From the NCBI GenBank assembly GCA_002150815.3, contig NDFF03000098.1:248001-312000 (forward strand): 64,000 nt of DNA. The letters run 5' to 3'. The position numbers and the translations under genes were made by a program. Below, piece after piece: positions 32,701 through 44,138 of the stretch (its first letter is position 1; each line of letters begins with the position of its first letter). Under the pieces are notes generated by a model. It was not told the origin of the DNA. It made no database searches and saw nothing but the letters and a program-made list of their open reading frames with translations. The stretch comes from Grammothele lineata. Lineage: Eukaryota; Basidiomycota; Agaricomycetes; Polyporales; Polyporaceae.

Positions 32701-34753
32701 TTGCTGCCCGCTCCTCAGCCTCCTTACGCTCCCTCTCCTCCGTCTCCTTCCGTATCCGCTCCTCCTCCTCCTTCCGCTTCCGCTCTTCCTCCTCCTTCGC
32801 TGCCCGCTCCTCAGCCTCCTTCCGGGCTTTCTCTGCTTCCTCCTCCTTCCGTCGCTTCTCCTCAGCCTCACGCTTAGCTTTCTCCTCAGCCTCGCGCTTG
32901 ACCTTCTCCACTGCCTCCTTCGCCTTCTCCTCTGCCTCCTTCTTAGCCTTCGCCTCCGCCTCCTTCTTCGCCTTCTCGGCGTCGCGCTCCTTCTGCTTCG
33001 CCTCCTCTTCCGCCAGCCGCTTCTGTTTCGCCTCCTCCGTCTCCATCCGGATCGGCGCTCGCCGTGCGGGCGAGCTGGGGACAATAGGCGAAGCGGCAAC
33101 GACAGCAACGGGGGTGTGCTTCTTGAACTGTTCCAGGTTCACCTCCTGACCGGTCTCCGACTTGATCACGACGCGTTTATTGGGCGTGAACGCGCTCGCG
33201 TTGGAGTTCAGCCGCGAGAGTCCGCCGCCAGGTGCTGTCGTCGATGCGGGTGTTGAGGGAGAGGACGAGGAAACGCTGCTGAGGCTCGTCGTATGTGTGT
33301 GGGGGGATGGTGTCGTATGTGGAGGGTGGGCGTTAGGGGGCATCGCAGGCGTGAGAGTGGGGGTACCAGGAGTGTGGAGGGGCTGCTGCTGCCCTCTCGG
33401 GGACATGGGGAGAGCGGCCATGGGCGTACCGGGGGTGCCCTGCGGCGGATGGTGCTGCGGGGGCATGTGCTGCTGCATCCATGGCTGATAGGCATAGTTT
33501 GGATCTACAGGCGGCATACCAGGATAATACTAGAATCGACAAGGTAGTCATCAGTATCTATGCGTATACACCACATCCGAACCCCGACGGATTGATACTA
33601 ATCGTGCCATTCAGGCGCGGAACGATCATGAACGGAAAACGTCATGGTCGAAAAGCGGGTAGTCGCGACTGGCGTATCACGGCGAGACTGAAGCCAAAGA
33701 TCCGAGAGACACAAATGTTGCGCGCGGCAGTTCGGATCCGCGTAGAAGAGTGTGTGAACTCACGTAGTAGCCCCCCCATTGCTGCACCGGAACCGCCCCT
33801 GGCGCTCCGTGCGGCACCTGTTGCGGCTGTCCGCCATGAGGTAGTTGGCCCATACGCGGACTTGACATGGCGGGGGGCAGGCCGGCAGACGGTGGTCCCC
33901 CGGGCGCGGGTGGCCGCCCATTGACACTCCCGTTCGGCATTTGGCGCGGGAAACTGGGTGATCTTGGGACGCCGGGGGCTGGTCCAGGCATGCCGTTCTG
34001 TTGCGGCCGGAACGTGCCGTAGGGAGATCCCATCGGCGCTGGCGACGGTTGGTGTGGATGCTGGCCCTGGGGGGCGACAGGGAGAGGGGCTGGGCGACTG
34101 GAGGGAGAAGCGGAGGCCGCCGTGGAGGAGGAGGAAGGGGCATCGGCGCTCTTACTCTGGAAGAGGCTTTTGACATCGAATTTCGCGGGCTTGAAGGTCG
34201 AGGAAGTCGGTGTGGAGGATGAGGGCGCGGCGGAGGAGGACGCCGCGGATGTTGATGCCGATGCCGAAGACGATGCGGTTGCTGCGGCGGAGGGCGGTGT
34301 GCCCGTCGAAAACGAGGTTGTCCGTGAATGGGCTTTGCCGTTGGTGGCAGGTAATGTCCCAAACGACTTGATCCCGTCCGGCTTGATCGTCGGTACGGCA
34401 GCAGGAGACGAAGATATGGGGGCAGAGGCGTCGTCGATGGACCCGAAGGTCACCGATGAGCCTGGGCCGTGTGAGATTGGCCGGGGCGGTGCACGAGGTG
34501 AGGACGACGCACCAGGTTTTGGGGCACTAGTCGGGGTACGAGCTCCTACGCCATCCTTGAACGACACACCCTGTCCCAACGTACTCGGCCGTCTAGAGTG
34601 GGTAGGTGGTGCTGAAGGAGTGGAGGGTGAAGGAGCGGGAGATTGCGATCGCGTCGAGGGCGCAGTGTTCGCTGGCGGGCCTTTTGCCCAAGCTGACTTT
34701 GACGAAAGCTGGGACGACGTCTTTGGTGCAGATGCCGTTGACGGTTTGCTCAT
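29782..34753 (-). CDS. Translation initiation factor eIF4G
   Basis: Scaffold of the cap-binding complex. The ATG at 34753 begins MSKPSTASAPKTSSQLSSKS. Four large exons (ORF segments about 34753-33770, 33517-32310, 32280-30915 and 30843-29782) give about 1,300 residues. The N-terminal third is Pro/Ser/Gly/Gln-rich and disordered. A Glu/Lys/Ala/Arg-rich stretch of about 150 residues (32600-33050) probably forms a single long helix. The eIF4E-binding motif YDRDFLL spans an exon join near 32280. The MIF4G domain follows from about NKLTMERFDSISDQIIAWAN to the exon ending at 30915. An MA3-like region (FFAVRDLDEAEVYFTKLP) closes the protein. A Ser/Arg-rich linker includes RGGSRRGGERGD. The order matches fungal eIF4G. 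Family call is secure. Confidence 0.94.
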
Positions 34754-35577
34754 TCTGAGCGGGGGAATCAGGGGGACGAGGGGGCGTTGCGAGGCAAAAT
34801 ACGCACGAAATGCAGCGATGGGTTTGATTGATAATGTACTTGTCGTCGCGTGAAGGTCGGTCGTGAAAGCTGACCTGCCTGCAGGCGAACAAAAGGTCGC
34901 GAGGAGGGTCTAAAGCTCGAAAACGCGGATGCTGGTGGTCAGCGATCCGGATGGTGTCTGTCCAGGTGGAAGACGGAGGCAAGGAGCGTGCGGGACCTCG
35001 AAACAAAAAATCAGGCAGGCGGGGAGGACCCCGGAACGACGTGGCACCGCAGCGGCCCCTGACATCATTAACGAATTGTTAATGGATCCACTAACCGCGC
35101 TTTGATCATCACTACCCCGTTCAACTAAGGTCATTGATATTCCATAACGCCGTGATTAACAAAGAGTCGTCAACTCGTTACATGCGCTATTACAATGGTA
35201 TCCCGACCGGCAAAGAAAACGACCCACCCAATATCCGGCCACTTGGGCCAGATGGTGTCAACGTCAGAGCAACGTCGAATAGGAATCAGCGAAGACTTCC
35301 ACTGCGGCTCCGATGAGGATAACACGCGCTAGCTATTCACGGCCTCCACAGAAGTCAATGCGTGGGAGCCCTATTTCTTCCGGCACCGTATATAGACTTG
35401 GCAAGAAACCCGCAAACGAGTTTCCATGACATGGAGACAGCTATCCCTTCTGCGGGGGAGACACAGTCAAACATGTTGATAAATCAGCGAGTGATAGTAC
35501 GAAGGGGGGATAGGCTGTGTGACAATATCCAAGAGCGTCACTCAAGTAAGTTAGCAGCAAATGTTCCCAACTACCGT
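34754..35577. other. Intergenic: eIF4G promoter and APH gene 3' end
   Basis: There is no supported gene. A 19 bp inverted repeat, CATTAAC-gaatt-GTTAATG, lies at 35066-35084, about 310 bp upstream of the eIF4G start. The remainder is unremarkable. Confidence 0.5.
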
Positions 35578-37195
35578 TCACAGCTTGGCTTTCGCCTCCA
35601 CCGATCCTGCGACGCCCGCTTCTACCAGGGTCTTATATGCCAAGTGGCCCATGTAGGGAAACCCAACTACATATGTGTACGCCTTCTCCGAGCTGGCCTG
35701 ACGACGCGCATATCGCGCCGCGATACCCTGCATAATGACCGCAGACTGATCGGAGTACCATCGTCAGTCACCCGCTCACACGGACATGCTCAGGACGCTT
35801 ACCCGGAAGAGGTTCCAGCTGCGCGCAAATACCATCCCTGGGATGGGGTACGGTTGTCCTGCGACGCGGCAATACTCACGCTCGAGAGTCTCCAGCTCGA
35901 TGGGCGCTCCGCCTCCGTTACCCTTGAACGCGACCGTGAGCGCTCCGCCCTCAGGGAAACTATCCGGAGCCATCGACCATGGCTGCGTGAAGTTCGCCAG
36001 GTCGGCCAGCTAAGGGACCGCATGAGATGAGAAACAACTAGCACAGCACTCGGACACGCACTGGACTCCCGAGCGTACATAGCTCCCAGTCGAGTATCCC
36101 GATCACCCTATTCTCGGTAGGGTGGAAAACGAGGTTGTCGAGCTTGTAGTCCCCGTGTACGATGCGCAGGCCCGTCGCGCGCTCATCGGGCAGGTTGTTG
36201 CGATACCATGTGAGCATTTCGGCGGTACGCGGGATCTCACCCGTCGCCTTGCCCGTCTCGACATCCACCGCCTGTGCCTGAGCGGCGGATACGGCGGAGA
36301 GAGACTTAATCTGCCGCGGGAAGTACGACGTATTGCTCGCGAAGTCAGACAGGCCGAGTTCAGCAGGAGAGAGCAATGCCAGGGTAGCGAGCACTCGCGC
36401 GGCGGATAACCAACTGGGAGGCGGTAGTCAGTGTTACGTTCGATGGAGACCGAGCAAATAACACGGTCACAACGCCGAGCACGGCCCATGACATGAAACC
36501 ACAGCGGCATTTTGCCACATAGTTCCATGCGGGTCTAACCCGGTCGCTAACGCATAAACAGGGTGAAGACGCACCACTCTCGCCGATCCTTTGACGGTAC
36601 CTCTGGCATACACGGGTCCGTGAAAATCCGCCCGTCCAGGAACTCCATGATGTAAAATGGCGTGCCAACCACGTTCACGTCTTCACAGAGTACAATGGGT
36701 TCGGGAATCGGGATCTTCTGATTGGCAGGTGTGGAGGGCTTGGTGTTGTGGATGTGCAGAGCGTGGAGCATCCTGTACTCCCGTTCCACTTGGTGAGCCG
36801 TCTTGGAGAGAAGCTGTCCTGCGGGCTTCTTCCGCAGAACGAAGCGTGTAGATCTGTTCATGGAGTCGGAACGAGTGTACAAGAGATTCGAACAGAAACG
36901 TACCTGGCATCTGTGAGGAAATATGTAGGATTCGACTATTGTCTCCACGCTCAGCCATTCTTTCCCACTACCGACAAACGAAATATGCCGTTACTGACCT
37001 GTCCAAACTGAAAGGTCTAGCGTCAGTGTTGCGCATGCATCAACGTAACAATGGAGCGCGCACTTTGAACTGCTTAATGTCTACAGGGGTTGCAATTGCC
37101 GGGACGTGCGCCGCGAGGTAAGCGTTGAGCTTGTCGCTGTCGATATTCGCGCGTACTTCCCCGTACTCGCCACCAATCTTCTTGGAGGAAGTCAT
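35578..37195 (-). CDS. APH/ACAD10-like phosphotransferase
   Basis: Aminoglycoside-phosphotransferase-fold kinase of the ACAD10/ACAD11 N-terminal type, here without the fused acyl-CoA dehydrogenase. The ATG at 37195 begins [20 protein letters not shown]. The N-lobe contains [20 protein letters not shown], where KKP is the ATP-site lysine region, and [10 protein letters not shown]. Hinge sequence is [13 protein letters not shown]. The catalytic and metal motifs are intact: [17 protein letters not shown] and [11 protein letters not shown]. The C-terminal segment [20 protein letters not shown] continues to GSVEAKAKL, with the stop at 35578-35580. Several short introns. Animal homologues phosphorylate hydroxy acyl-CoA-type substrates during fatty-acid breakdown; whether this protein does the same is inference. 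It diverges from the amidohydrolase gene. Confidence 0.88.
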
Positions 37196-37679
37196 AGTCG
37201 TTGCAGTTCGTCGATGATGGAGACAAGCATAGGTGAACCCCAGACTCGGGGACGGGAGTGGCGGTAGCCGGTCATGATGAGCATGAGAGTGGGCGGTCAA
37301 GTGACCGCGGCGTCAGACCCGTGTTTTTTGTCACGAGTCGCGACCAAACGTTTTGTCAGGGCTGGACTTGGCGAAAACCATTTACGTCTTCATCTTAAAA
37401 ATCTCATAACACATTCACCAAACAGACTTCATCACACGCAAGAGATATACGAGGTGCGACACGCAGCTGTATGCCTACTCGTAAGTAAGTGACTCCCACG
37501 GGGACTCGGTTGGTGAGTAAAAGCAAATATTAGCCTCACACAGCCCTAGCCGTAGACTGAAGTCAAGTTTCAAACTTGAGTTCTATTCCCACATGGTGCT
37601 CCAGGATGTCTTATCTTTGGAGAGGAGTCCCATCCTAGTGCAGAACCCTCACTATCGGTGGTAGCAACTGGCTGTTTCA
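37196..37679. other. Divergent promoter region, APH / amidohydrolase
   Basis: Both flanking genes read outward. I see no gene, repeat or clear core promoter motif. Confidence 0.5.
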
Positions 37680-39689
37680 ATGTCGCACTTTCCAGGCTCG
37701 CCCGACAAGACCAGGGATTCCCTGTAATTATACCTTTATCTTGCGCTTTCATTCCCATAGATCACCAACTGTACGTTGTAGGCTACCTAAGCTCGCGGTC
37801 AAACCCTGGATACGCTCCAGCCCACCGCAGCTGGTACTGCGCAATGCGCAAGTCATCGACCCAGCTGCCGGAAGAGTTATGGCGGGCTTCCAAGACGTCG
37901 TCGTGCGGGACGGAATTATAACCTCCGTGGCCCCTTCCGGAACCGCATCAGAAGCTATACCCGATGAGAACGAGCAGAAGCGAATCGTCTACGACTTGGA
38001 TGGCATGTTTTTGTGCCCGTGCGTGCCACTGTCTTTGACTACCATGGACATACCGGGATTCGGCTTATATGTTTCTTCAGAGGGCTCATCGATTGCCATG
38101 TGCACGTCACCGCGGTACCCGGAACGAAGACCATGGGCGAGCTCGTTCAAACACCGGAGGAGTTAATACATTTACGTTCGACATATGTGTTGCGAGGTAC
38201 GCCGCTCAGTAACCTCGCTGTCTAACTCTATGTGGTTGAACGTTAACAATGATGATGATCCAGAGATGCTTCTACGAGGCTTCACTACTGTTCGAGACAC
38301 AGGTCCACATGTCCTGTTCTTCTCCATCTTCACATCTGATACTCCTTAATGCAGGCGGAGCAAGTAAGTCGCTGGCCAACGCCCTCGCGGAGGGCCTCAT
38401 CTCCGGTCCTCGTCTCTTTCAATGTGGGCAGGCGCTCTCTCAGACAGGTATGCTGCCTACGTCAGCCTACGGTTGTTTAAATCCTGATGTTCCTGGCTAG
38501 GTGGACATTCGGACTTCAGCCCTTCGTCGACAAACGGTACAGGCTGTTGTGGAGGGCACTCTCAATCTCTCGGACGCACGTGCGATGGCGTTCCTCAGGT
38601 CCTGAAGGCTACGCGCGAGGAGCTCAAAGGCGGCGCAGACTTCATCAAGATCATGTGCGGCGGAGGTGTTGCATCTCCAACAGTGAATTCTATCCTATTG
38701 TATTGCATCGCAGGGAGCACACACATTGATGCGAGCATCGTTCGGACAGGATGCCATCGAGACGGTGCAGTTCACCGCTGAAGAGGTTCGTGCAATCACG
38801 ACGACGTGCAGGCAGATGGGAAACAAGCATAGTATGCTCTTATATTATTCGCTGATCTTAATACGCTCACGCGTGACATAGCGACGGCACACGCATACAC
38901 CGATGACTCCGTCAGGCATGCCATAGACAACGGCGTGCGCGGCATTGAACACGGAAACCTGATCAGTCGCGAGACTGCCCAGCTGTGCGTCGACTATCGC
39001 TTGCACTGTACCACCTGCTGAACGGAATGAACTTATCCGCAGGATGGCGCGGAAAGGTATTTTTCTCACCCCGACGCTTGCGTGCTACGGCATCATGGTC
39101 CGGCCCCCGTTCGAGGACTTCCTCCCGCCCGATGGGAAAATCAAGAATAAGCAGGTCATGGAACGCGGGCTGGACGCACTCAAGATCGCAGACGAGGAGG
39201 ACGTGACTATATGCTAGTGCGTTACTCCGCTGTATCCTCGTATATCTGCTAACGCGCACGACCCGGACAGTGGGTCCGATCTGCTTACCTCCATGCACGC
39301 CTTACAAACCGAGGAGGTAATGATCACCGGACTATTCACATCCAGCGAAACCACTCACGCGCTTTGCAGTTCACTGTCCGCAGCTCTGTGCTCCCCTCGC
39401 CCCGGATTTTGAGACACGCGACGACGAATGCAGGTATGTCCAATGGCTGCAAATCTCCCATCCACCTTTCTTGCACACTGACCTCGTTCCGGCAGCACTG
39501 ATGCTCGGTGATCCAAAGCTTGGAAAAATTGTCTCCGGCTGCTACGGGGACCTGCTAGTCCTGAACAAAAACCCATTGGAGGACATCAAAGTCCTCGACT
39601 ATCCCGAAGATCATCTCCTTGCAGTCATACAGGGTGGGCGAGTTGTCAGCAGTAGGCTCGACGGGCTCGCCGCACAGCCGCTCCTTTAG
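37680..39689 (+). CDS. Amidohydrolase family protein (imidazolonepropionase/prolidase-like)
   Basis: Metal-dependent hydrolase with a TIM-barrel fold. I place the start at the ATG at 37680 (MSHFPGSPDKTRDSL), which joins across a 58 nt intron (37724-37781) to LPKLAVKPWIRSSPPQLVLR. Family motifs in order: PGLIDCHVHVTAVPG-type metal-binding HxH, TTVRDTGGA, FIKIMCGGGVASP (bridging Lys position), AHAYTDDSVRHAI, GIEHGNLI, YGSDLLTSMH (metal Asp), then TTNAALMLGD and KIVSGCYGDLLVLNKNPLED. All expected metal ligands are visible, so it is probably active. Around ten introns, several placed by frame. Substrate could be an acyl-amino acid or peptide; the sequence does not decide. It diverges from the APH gene. 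Confidence 0.87.
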
Positions 39690-40001
39690 CGTTCATTATG
39701 GAGCTCCAACCGGCCGTAGCCAACGGTCGATGCCTTCAGATGGTCGAAAGAGACGTGCTTTGTCGGTGAACGCGGAGTATATGTAAATGTACAAGTAGCA
39801 GGCGTGAACGTAGCGTGGTACAACTAGGGAAATGCAACAGTAACAACAAGCGATCCATCCAACTCTTCCTAGACTCTGCAGGAAACCATCTCGGTCTCAA
39901 AAGCCTCATCTTCTGCTCCAGCTGAGAACGCCGACTGCAAAAGCCTCATCATCATTTCCAGTGATGAAGGACTCGACACGAAAGGTCCGAAGGAGGGATC
40001 G
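39690..40001. other. Convergent intergenic stretch
   Basis: This lies between the amidohydrolase stop and the stop of the truncated FunK1. I see nothing beyond probable 3' untranslated regions. Confidence 0.5.
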
Positions 40002-41158
40002 TTACAGCCTCGAAAGCGGCGAGTGGACAAAGGTTAACTGGTCTTCAGTCTTGTCGTGCGTCGGCCACCTTGAATCGTTCTCGAGGTGGGTGAGGAATAA
40101 CTCGTGCATCAACGAGTGATCATTGAGCATCCTTGCCCGCCTCTCGACTTCGCGCAGTCTCCTAGCCTCCGCCTCCCTGCGCTCGGCCTCAGCAGCCCTG
40201 AGATCGATGCAGATCTTGTTGGAAGACGGCCAGCTTGAATCGTCGGGTTCCAGATATCTTTGGACCATTTCCTGAGCGAGAATATCCAGGTCTCCCCACT
40301 CTCCATCGTCCATCGCGGGGTCGTTCAGGAGGTTGCCCTGGGGGTAGGTGGGTTTCCGCTTCCTCGATGTCGCGTGGACGTCAGAGTAACGTGACTGTAC
40401 GATCAAAAGGTACTGGTCGATGAGGTAGTTGATGGGGTGCAGGTAGTAACTCGAGGAGCTACCAGGGAATAAGAACTGGAGGCGGTTGTTGGGGCCTTCG
40501 TACAAGGTCAATCTTCCGGAGTAAACGACATCGCGTTTAGCTTTTCCACAGTAAACGTCTCCATTCAAAACGTAGGTGTATCCGCCGAAGTAGTCGTGGA
40601 AGAACTTGGTGATGTTCAGGGAGTTATGGAGAAGGTATCGTGACGCATGCCAGAGCAGCACGTTGAAGAAAGACTCCATGTCGTCGGCGACAGTAGCAGA
40701 GTTAGTCGGGTCACAAAGAAGGTCAGCGGAGAGGTATGGCCACTTTCCCTGCGGGCTGCGTTCAGTTCAGAGTCTAAGGTGTCGAAATGAAGAGCGGTTT
40801 ACCGTGCGGCCAGTATGTGGACGGAGGTGCGTGCTACCGACGCTCACTGCTACCCGAGGCGACCACCACCCCCAGTCCATGACGAAGCTGGCATAGGCTT
40901 GTCTAAAGTCCTCATAGTTTGATTTATCGACGTTCTGCTCGAACAAAGTGCCGTTGTTGACGTCTCGATGGATCACGCCGGCTCCCGCCCAGGCGTTGTG
41001 ATGCGCTACATGCGAAGTTAGTACCACATATGTCCAGTCGGATGTGATGATTACTCACCTTTGATGCACGAGACAAGCAAGAGGGCGAGCTGCTTTCCTT
41101 GCTCGAACTGCATTGATAGTAGGTCTTCCTCAGCGATCGTCCAGGAATGCTTGTAGGT
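40002..41158 (-). pseudogene. Truncated FunK1 kinase (C-terminal half)
   Basis: This corresponds to the second half of the full FunK1 at 11-14 kb. It opens at WTIAEEDLLSMQFEQGKQ (full copy: MVVEEVCLPMNQFRHAKD), then an intron, AGVIHRDVNNGTLF, VMDWGWW, an intron, TGKWPYLSADLLCDP, then DDMESFFNVLLWHASRYLLH and a Glu/Arg-rich coiled segment. Splice sites are still usable. The catalytic HRDxSxxN has become HRDVNNGT, losing the Asn, and DWE has become DWG. Upstream the frame is closed by a stop at about 41159-41161, and no N-lobe exons are found before the neighbouring gene. A decayed or inactive remnant is the simplest reading; a short expressed pseudokinase remains possible. Confidence 0.75.
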
Positions 41159-41578
41159 TTAGAAAGAACAACAGCCCTTCTTGGCGGTCAGTAATGGTCG
41201 TAGGCGACGTTCACAAGCGTGTTGCTGCGGCGGGTATACTCACCAATCGAAAGAGAATGTTGAGGGCGTGCCGTATGGAAATGTCTACACGGCCAATGCG
41301 AGGTTGTGCCTTCTAGCGGGCGCGATGGTGTTTGCGCGGAATGAGAACGAGAGGTTAGCGCCAAAACACACTTAGAGTTAGGTGTCTGTTCCGAGTTTGG
41401 TTTCCCACGTTGGGAGCACTTACGTAAGAGACCTGGAAGCACAGCGCGCGAGGCTCACCAAAGACTCGCACGCACGGTTCGACTCGAACCAGCACGTCAA
41501 GGGTATGTTTTCCGGCTTGTTTTGGGTCATCTTGCTAATGAACACGCATGTCATAGCAAGGCCATTCTGCCCACAAAG
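41159..41578. other. Intergenic upstream of the steroid reductase gene
   Basis: On the minus strand a short open stretch RIGRVDISIRHALNILFRL (about 41270) ends at a plausible donor site and may be a further eroded FunK1 exon, but it cannot be joined in frame. On the plus strand an open stretch TYVRDLEAQRARLTKDSHAR lies at about 41420 but does not splice in frame into the reductase. Confidence 0.4.
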
Positions 41579-42624
41579 ATGGACTTGCGGAAGGCGCAAA
41601 CGTTGTATGATGGTACGTGTCCGACATCTTTAAGGTCCCCTGGCCGTGGCTATACAATGTTTTGATTTTGATTTTCAGGTGTACGGTACTGGTTTACCAT
41701 AACCCCGCCGTTTGCGTTCATAGGATCTTTCATATTTGACGCCCCGTTTGGCCGTTTTGCGCTCAAGAAAAGCATTTTCGAGCTTGACGGTACGAGCCAT
41801 GTCTCTAGCCAGTGCCATTCCATCGGCCCGTTCTGATACCTTGCGCATATACAGGCATTCGCTCGTGGATATTCATGGAGCTCGTCTCTCTTGTGGCTCT
41901 GGTCAACGCATATCTCCGCTCACCGCTCTCACCCACATCTTTCGGAAGCCCACCACCCCTCTCCCCGACTCACCCTCCCACGCTCCTCGCCGCCCTGTAC
42001 GTGGTTCACTACCTCAACCGCGGCCTGATCTCGCCCCTCCGCACGCCGTCCCGCTCGAAGTCGCACATACTCGTCGCAAGCATGGCTGTCGGGTTCAACA
42101 TCTGCAACGGCTCCCTCATGGGCGCATACCTGTCATCGCCATCCGCGCAGACGTTCCTCGCCGGGGCATACGCGCGCAAAGGTTTCTGGGCAGGCGTTGC
42201 GCTCTGGGCGGCAGGGTTTGCGGGGAACATCATACATGATGAAATCTTGCTCAACATCCGTCGGCGCGCGAAGACTACCGGGAAGGCCAAGGCTTCGATT
42301 ACGGACGAAGACGCGAACAACGGGAAGGACAAATCCGCGGGCGAGCATTACGCCATCCCTCATGGGCTTCTGTACTCCTTCATTTCGTACCCGAACTACT
42401 TTTGCGAGTGGCTCGAATGGCTCGGGTTCGCGCTCGCCGCGGCCCCGCCGCCGTCTGTCGCGTCCGTGGGTGCGTTCTTGGCGACGATCAGCCCGCCATG
42501 GCTGTTCGTCATGAACGAGGTCCTGGTCATGTTCCCGCGAGCGTACAAGGGTCACCTCTGGTACCGCAAGCGCTTCCCGGATTACCCCAAGGAACGGAAG
42601 ATTGTCATCCCTTTCCTGATCTAG
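41579..42624 (+). CDS. 3-oxo-5-alpha-steroid 4-dehydrogenase family protein
   Basis: Three exons (41579-41612, 41679-41789, 41855-42624) encode 304 residues with several membrane spans. It starts MDLRKAQTLYDGVRYWFTIT. Family features: LLAALYVVHYLNRGLISPLR, then the C-terminal steroid-reductase domain with HYAIPHGLLYSFISYPNYFC, EWLEWLGFA, NEVLVMFPRAYKGHLWYRKR and FPDYPKERKIVIPFLI. The ending is nearly diagnostic for SRD5A1-type NADPH-dependent enoyl reductases of the ER. Fungi lack animal steroid hormones, so the substrate is unknown; sterol or polyprenol-like enones are candidates. A hydrophilic loop (KTTGKAKASITDEDANNGKD) is an insertion. It lies beside a glutathione transferase and the epoxide hydrolase group. 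Confidence 0.92.
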
Positions 42625-42798
42625 ACGGGAAATTCTGCTCAGGTGGACGGACTGGAGCTGGTATGCCACGAAGGACATTGCCTGCATGCTTGTATCGAAC
42701 TGTGTCATTCTCAATTGGTGGTCGGCTGTTTATAGCGTATGATACACGTTTTTAGGGTCTTCTTGTTCTCTGCAATTCCAACGATAGCATGCCAACTC

Positions 42799-43756
42799 CT
42801 AGAACGCCCGACCCGCCCTGATCGCCTTCGCGGCCTCACTTTGTGCCTCGTCACGCAGATAACGTGCATATATCGAGGTAAATTTGTCCTTCTCCTGGAG
42901 ACCGGACTCGCGGTCAATCTCATGGCGTGGCCCTCACACAACGCACACGACTCACGCTCATAGTCTTCTTGACGCTGTCCCTGTTCTCGAGCGCCTCGGC
43001 ATACGCCTGCCAGCCCTCGCCGACCGCAGCGCGGTCGTAGGCCCTGTTCTCCTTCAGGACGTAGTCGCGTACGACCCAAGGCGCGATAGCGACGTCGACG
43101 AGGGAGAACTCGTCCCCAAGGAAGTACGGGCCTTTGACCTGCTTGCTGAGCGTACGGAGCGCGCCATAATATTCCTCGAGGTGCTCGCGCTGCTTCGCGG
43201 GGTCCTGCGCCTGCATCGTGCGCATGTAGCCCGGGACGACCTGCTTAGTGATGTGGTCCGTCCAGATGCGGACAATCGCGCGGGCGTAGGGGTCCGCGGG
43301 GAGGATGTGAGGGGTATACGAAGGGAAGGCGTCCTCGAGGAACTCGCAGAGCACGAGAGACTCGTACAGCGCCTTGCCCTTCCATTCGACAGCAGGGACA
43401 AGGCCCTTCGGGTTAATGTCTGGGAGGTCTCAGCGAGATCAGCGAATGCGCTCCAAGAGAGGTAGTGAACGGATGACGCTAACGTACCCAGGAAGTGCTT
43501 CTCTTTCTTGTACGGGTTGACCTCGACGTATTGGTACGGGATACCGCGCTCCTCGAGCGTGATCCACGTGCGTTGCACGTACGGGCAGAACTATGCGCCG
43601 CGTAGACACTGAGCAGGAGAGAATATCCTCTAGGAACGGGGGTAGACCTACCCAGCCGGAGTAAAAGACTAGGTCCTGCGGCTCTTGGTGCTGCTCGACG
43701 GTCTTGGCAGCCTCGGCCGTGGCGTGAGGGAAGATGTTTTGATCAGGGTGGCTCAT
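42799..43756 (-). CDS. Glutathione S-transferase, omega-like
   Basis: Cytosolic thiol transferase. The ATG at 43756 begins MSHPDQNIFPHATAEAAKTV. After an intron, YSGWFCPYVQRTWITLEERG gives the N-terminal thioredoxin fold with an active-site Cys in CPYVQR rather than the Ser/Tyr of classical GSTs. Then ERGIPYQYVEVNPYKKEKHF, LDINPKGLVPAVEWKGKALY (with the cis-Pro), ESLVLCEFLEDAFP, and an all-helical domain ending VDVAIAPWVVRDYVLKENRA. The last exon ends in AAKAIRAGRAF with the stop at 42799-42801. Four exons. It is tail-to-tail with the steroid reductase (175 bp between stops). Omega-type enzymes act in deglutathionylation and reduction; detoxification here is inference from neighbours. Confidence 0.92.
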
Positions 43757-44138
43757 CGTGAACACTGTCCGTAACACCAAGTTTCTGTGCTGATGTTAAC
43801 GCCGCTCTCTTATGTAGCAGTGGCGAATGCACTGTCTCGAGCCTCGAGATGGGGTAGATATGGTGTTCCCGGGAAGTGCTTACTCAGACAACGCCTGGAT
43901 TATGAAGCACGTTACCCATTATTGCCCCGGAAGACGTTGTTCTGTCGTCATCGTCGCTGTGAGAACTTGGAAGACAACCTTCAGCATACTCCGCAAGGGG
44001 TCGTGGGAAATGTCTCCTAAGTTATGTGCGGACGAAGGCCGAGGACCAACCACGTGGACTGCGGGAGTAATCGTATAGATCATCCGCGGAATACAAGCAG
44101 TGAGGGACAGAGGACGAATTCACAGAGCGCATACCCTT
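43757..44138. other. Intergenic: GST promoter / EH1 3' end
   Basis: No gene seen. Both neighbours read leftward, so this holds the GST upstream region and the 3' end of the first epoxide hydrolase. Confidence 0.5.

Noticed and set aside
32409..33149. 246-codon plus-strand open frame, very Ser/Ala/Phe-rich
   Set aside because: It is the mirror of the Glu/Lys-rich eIF4G helix on the other strand, so it is a shadow.
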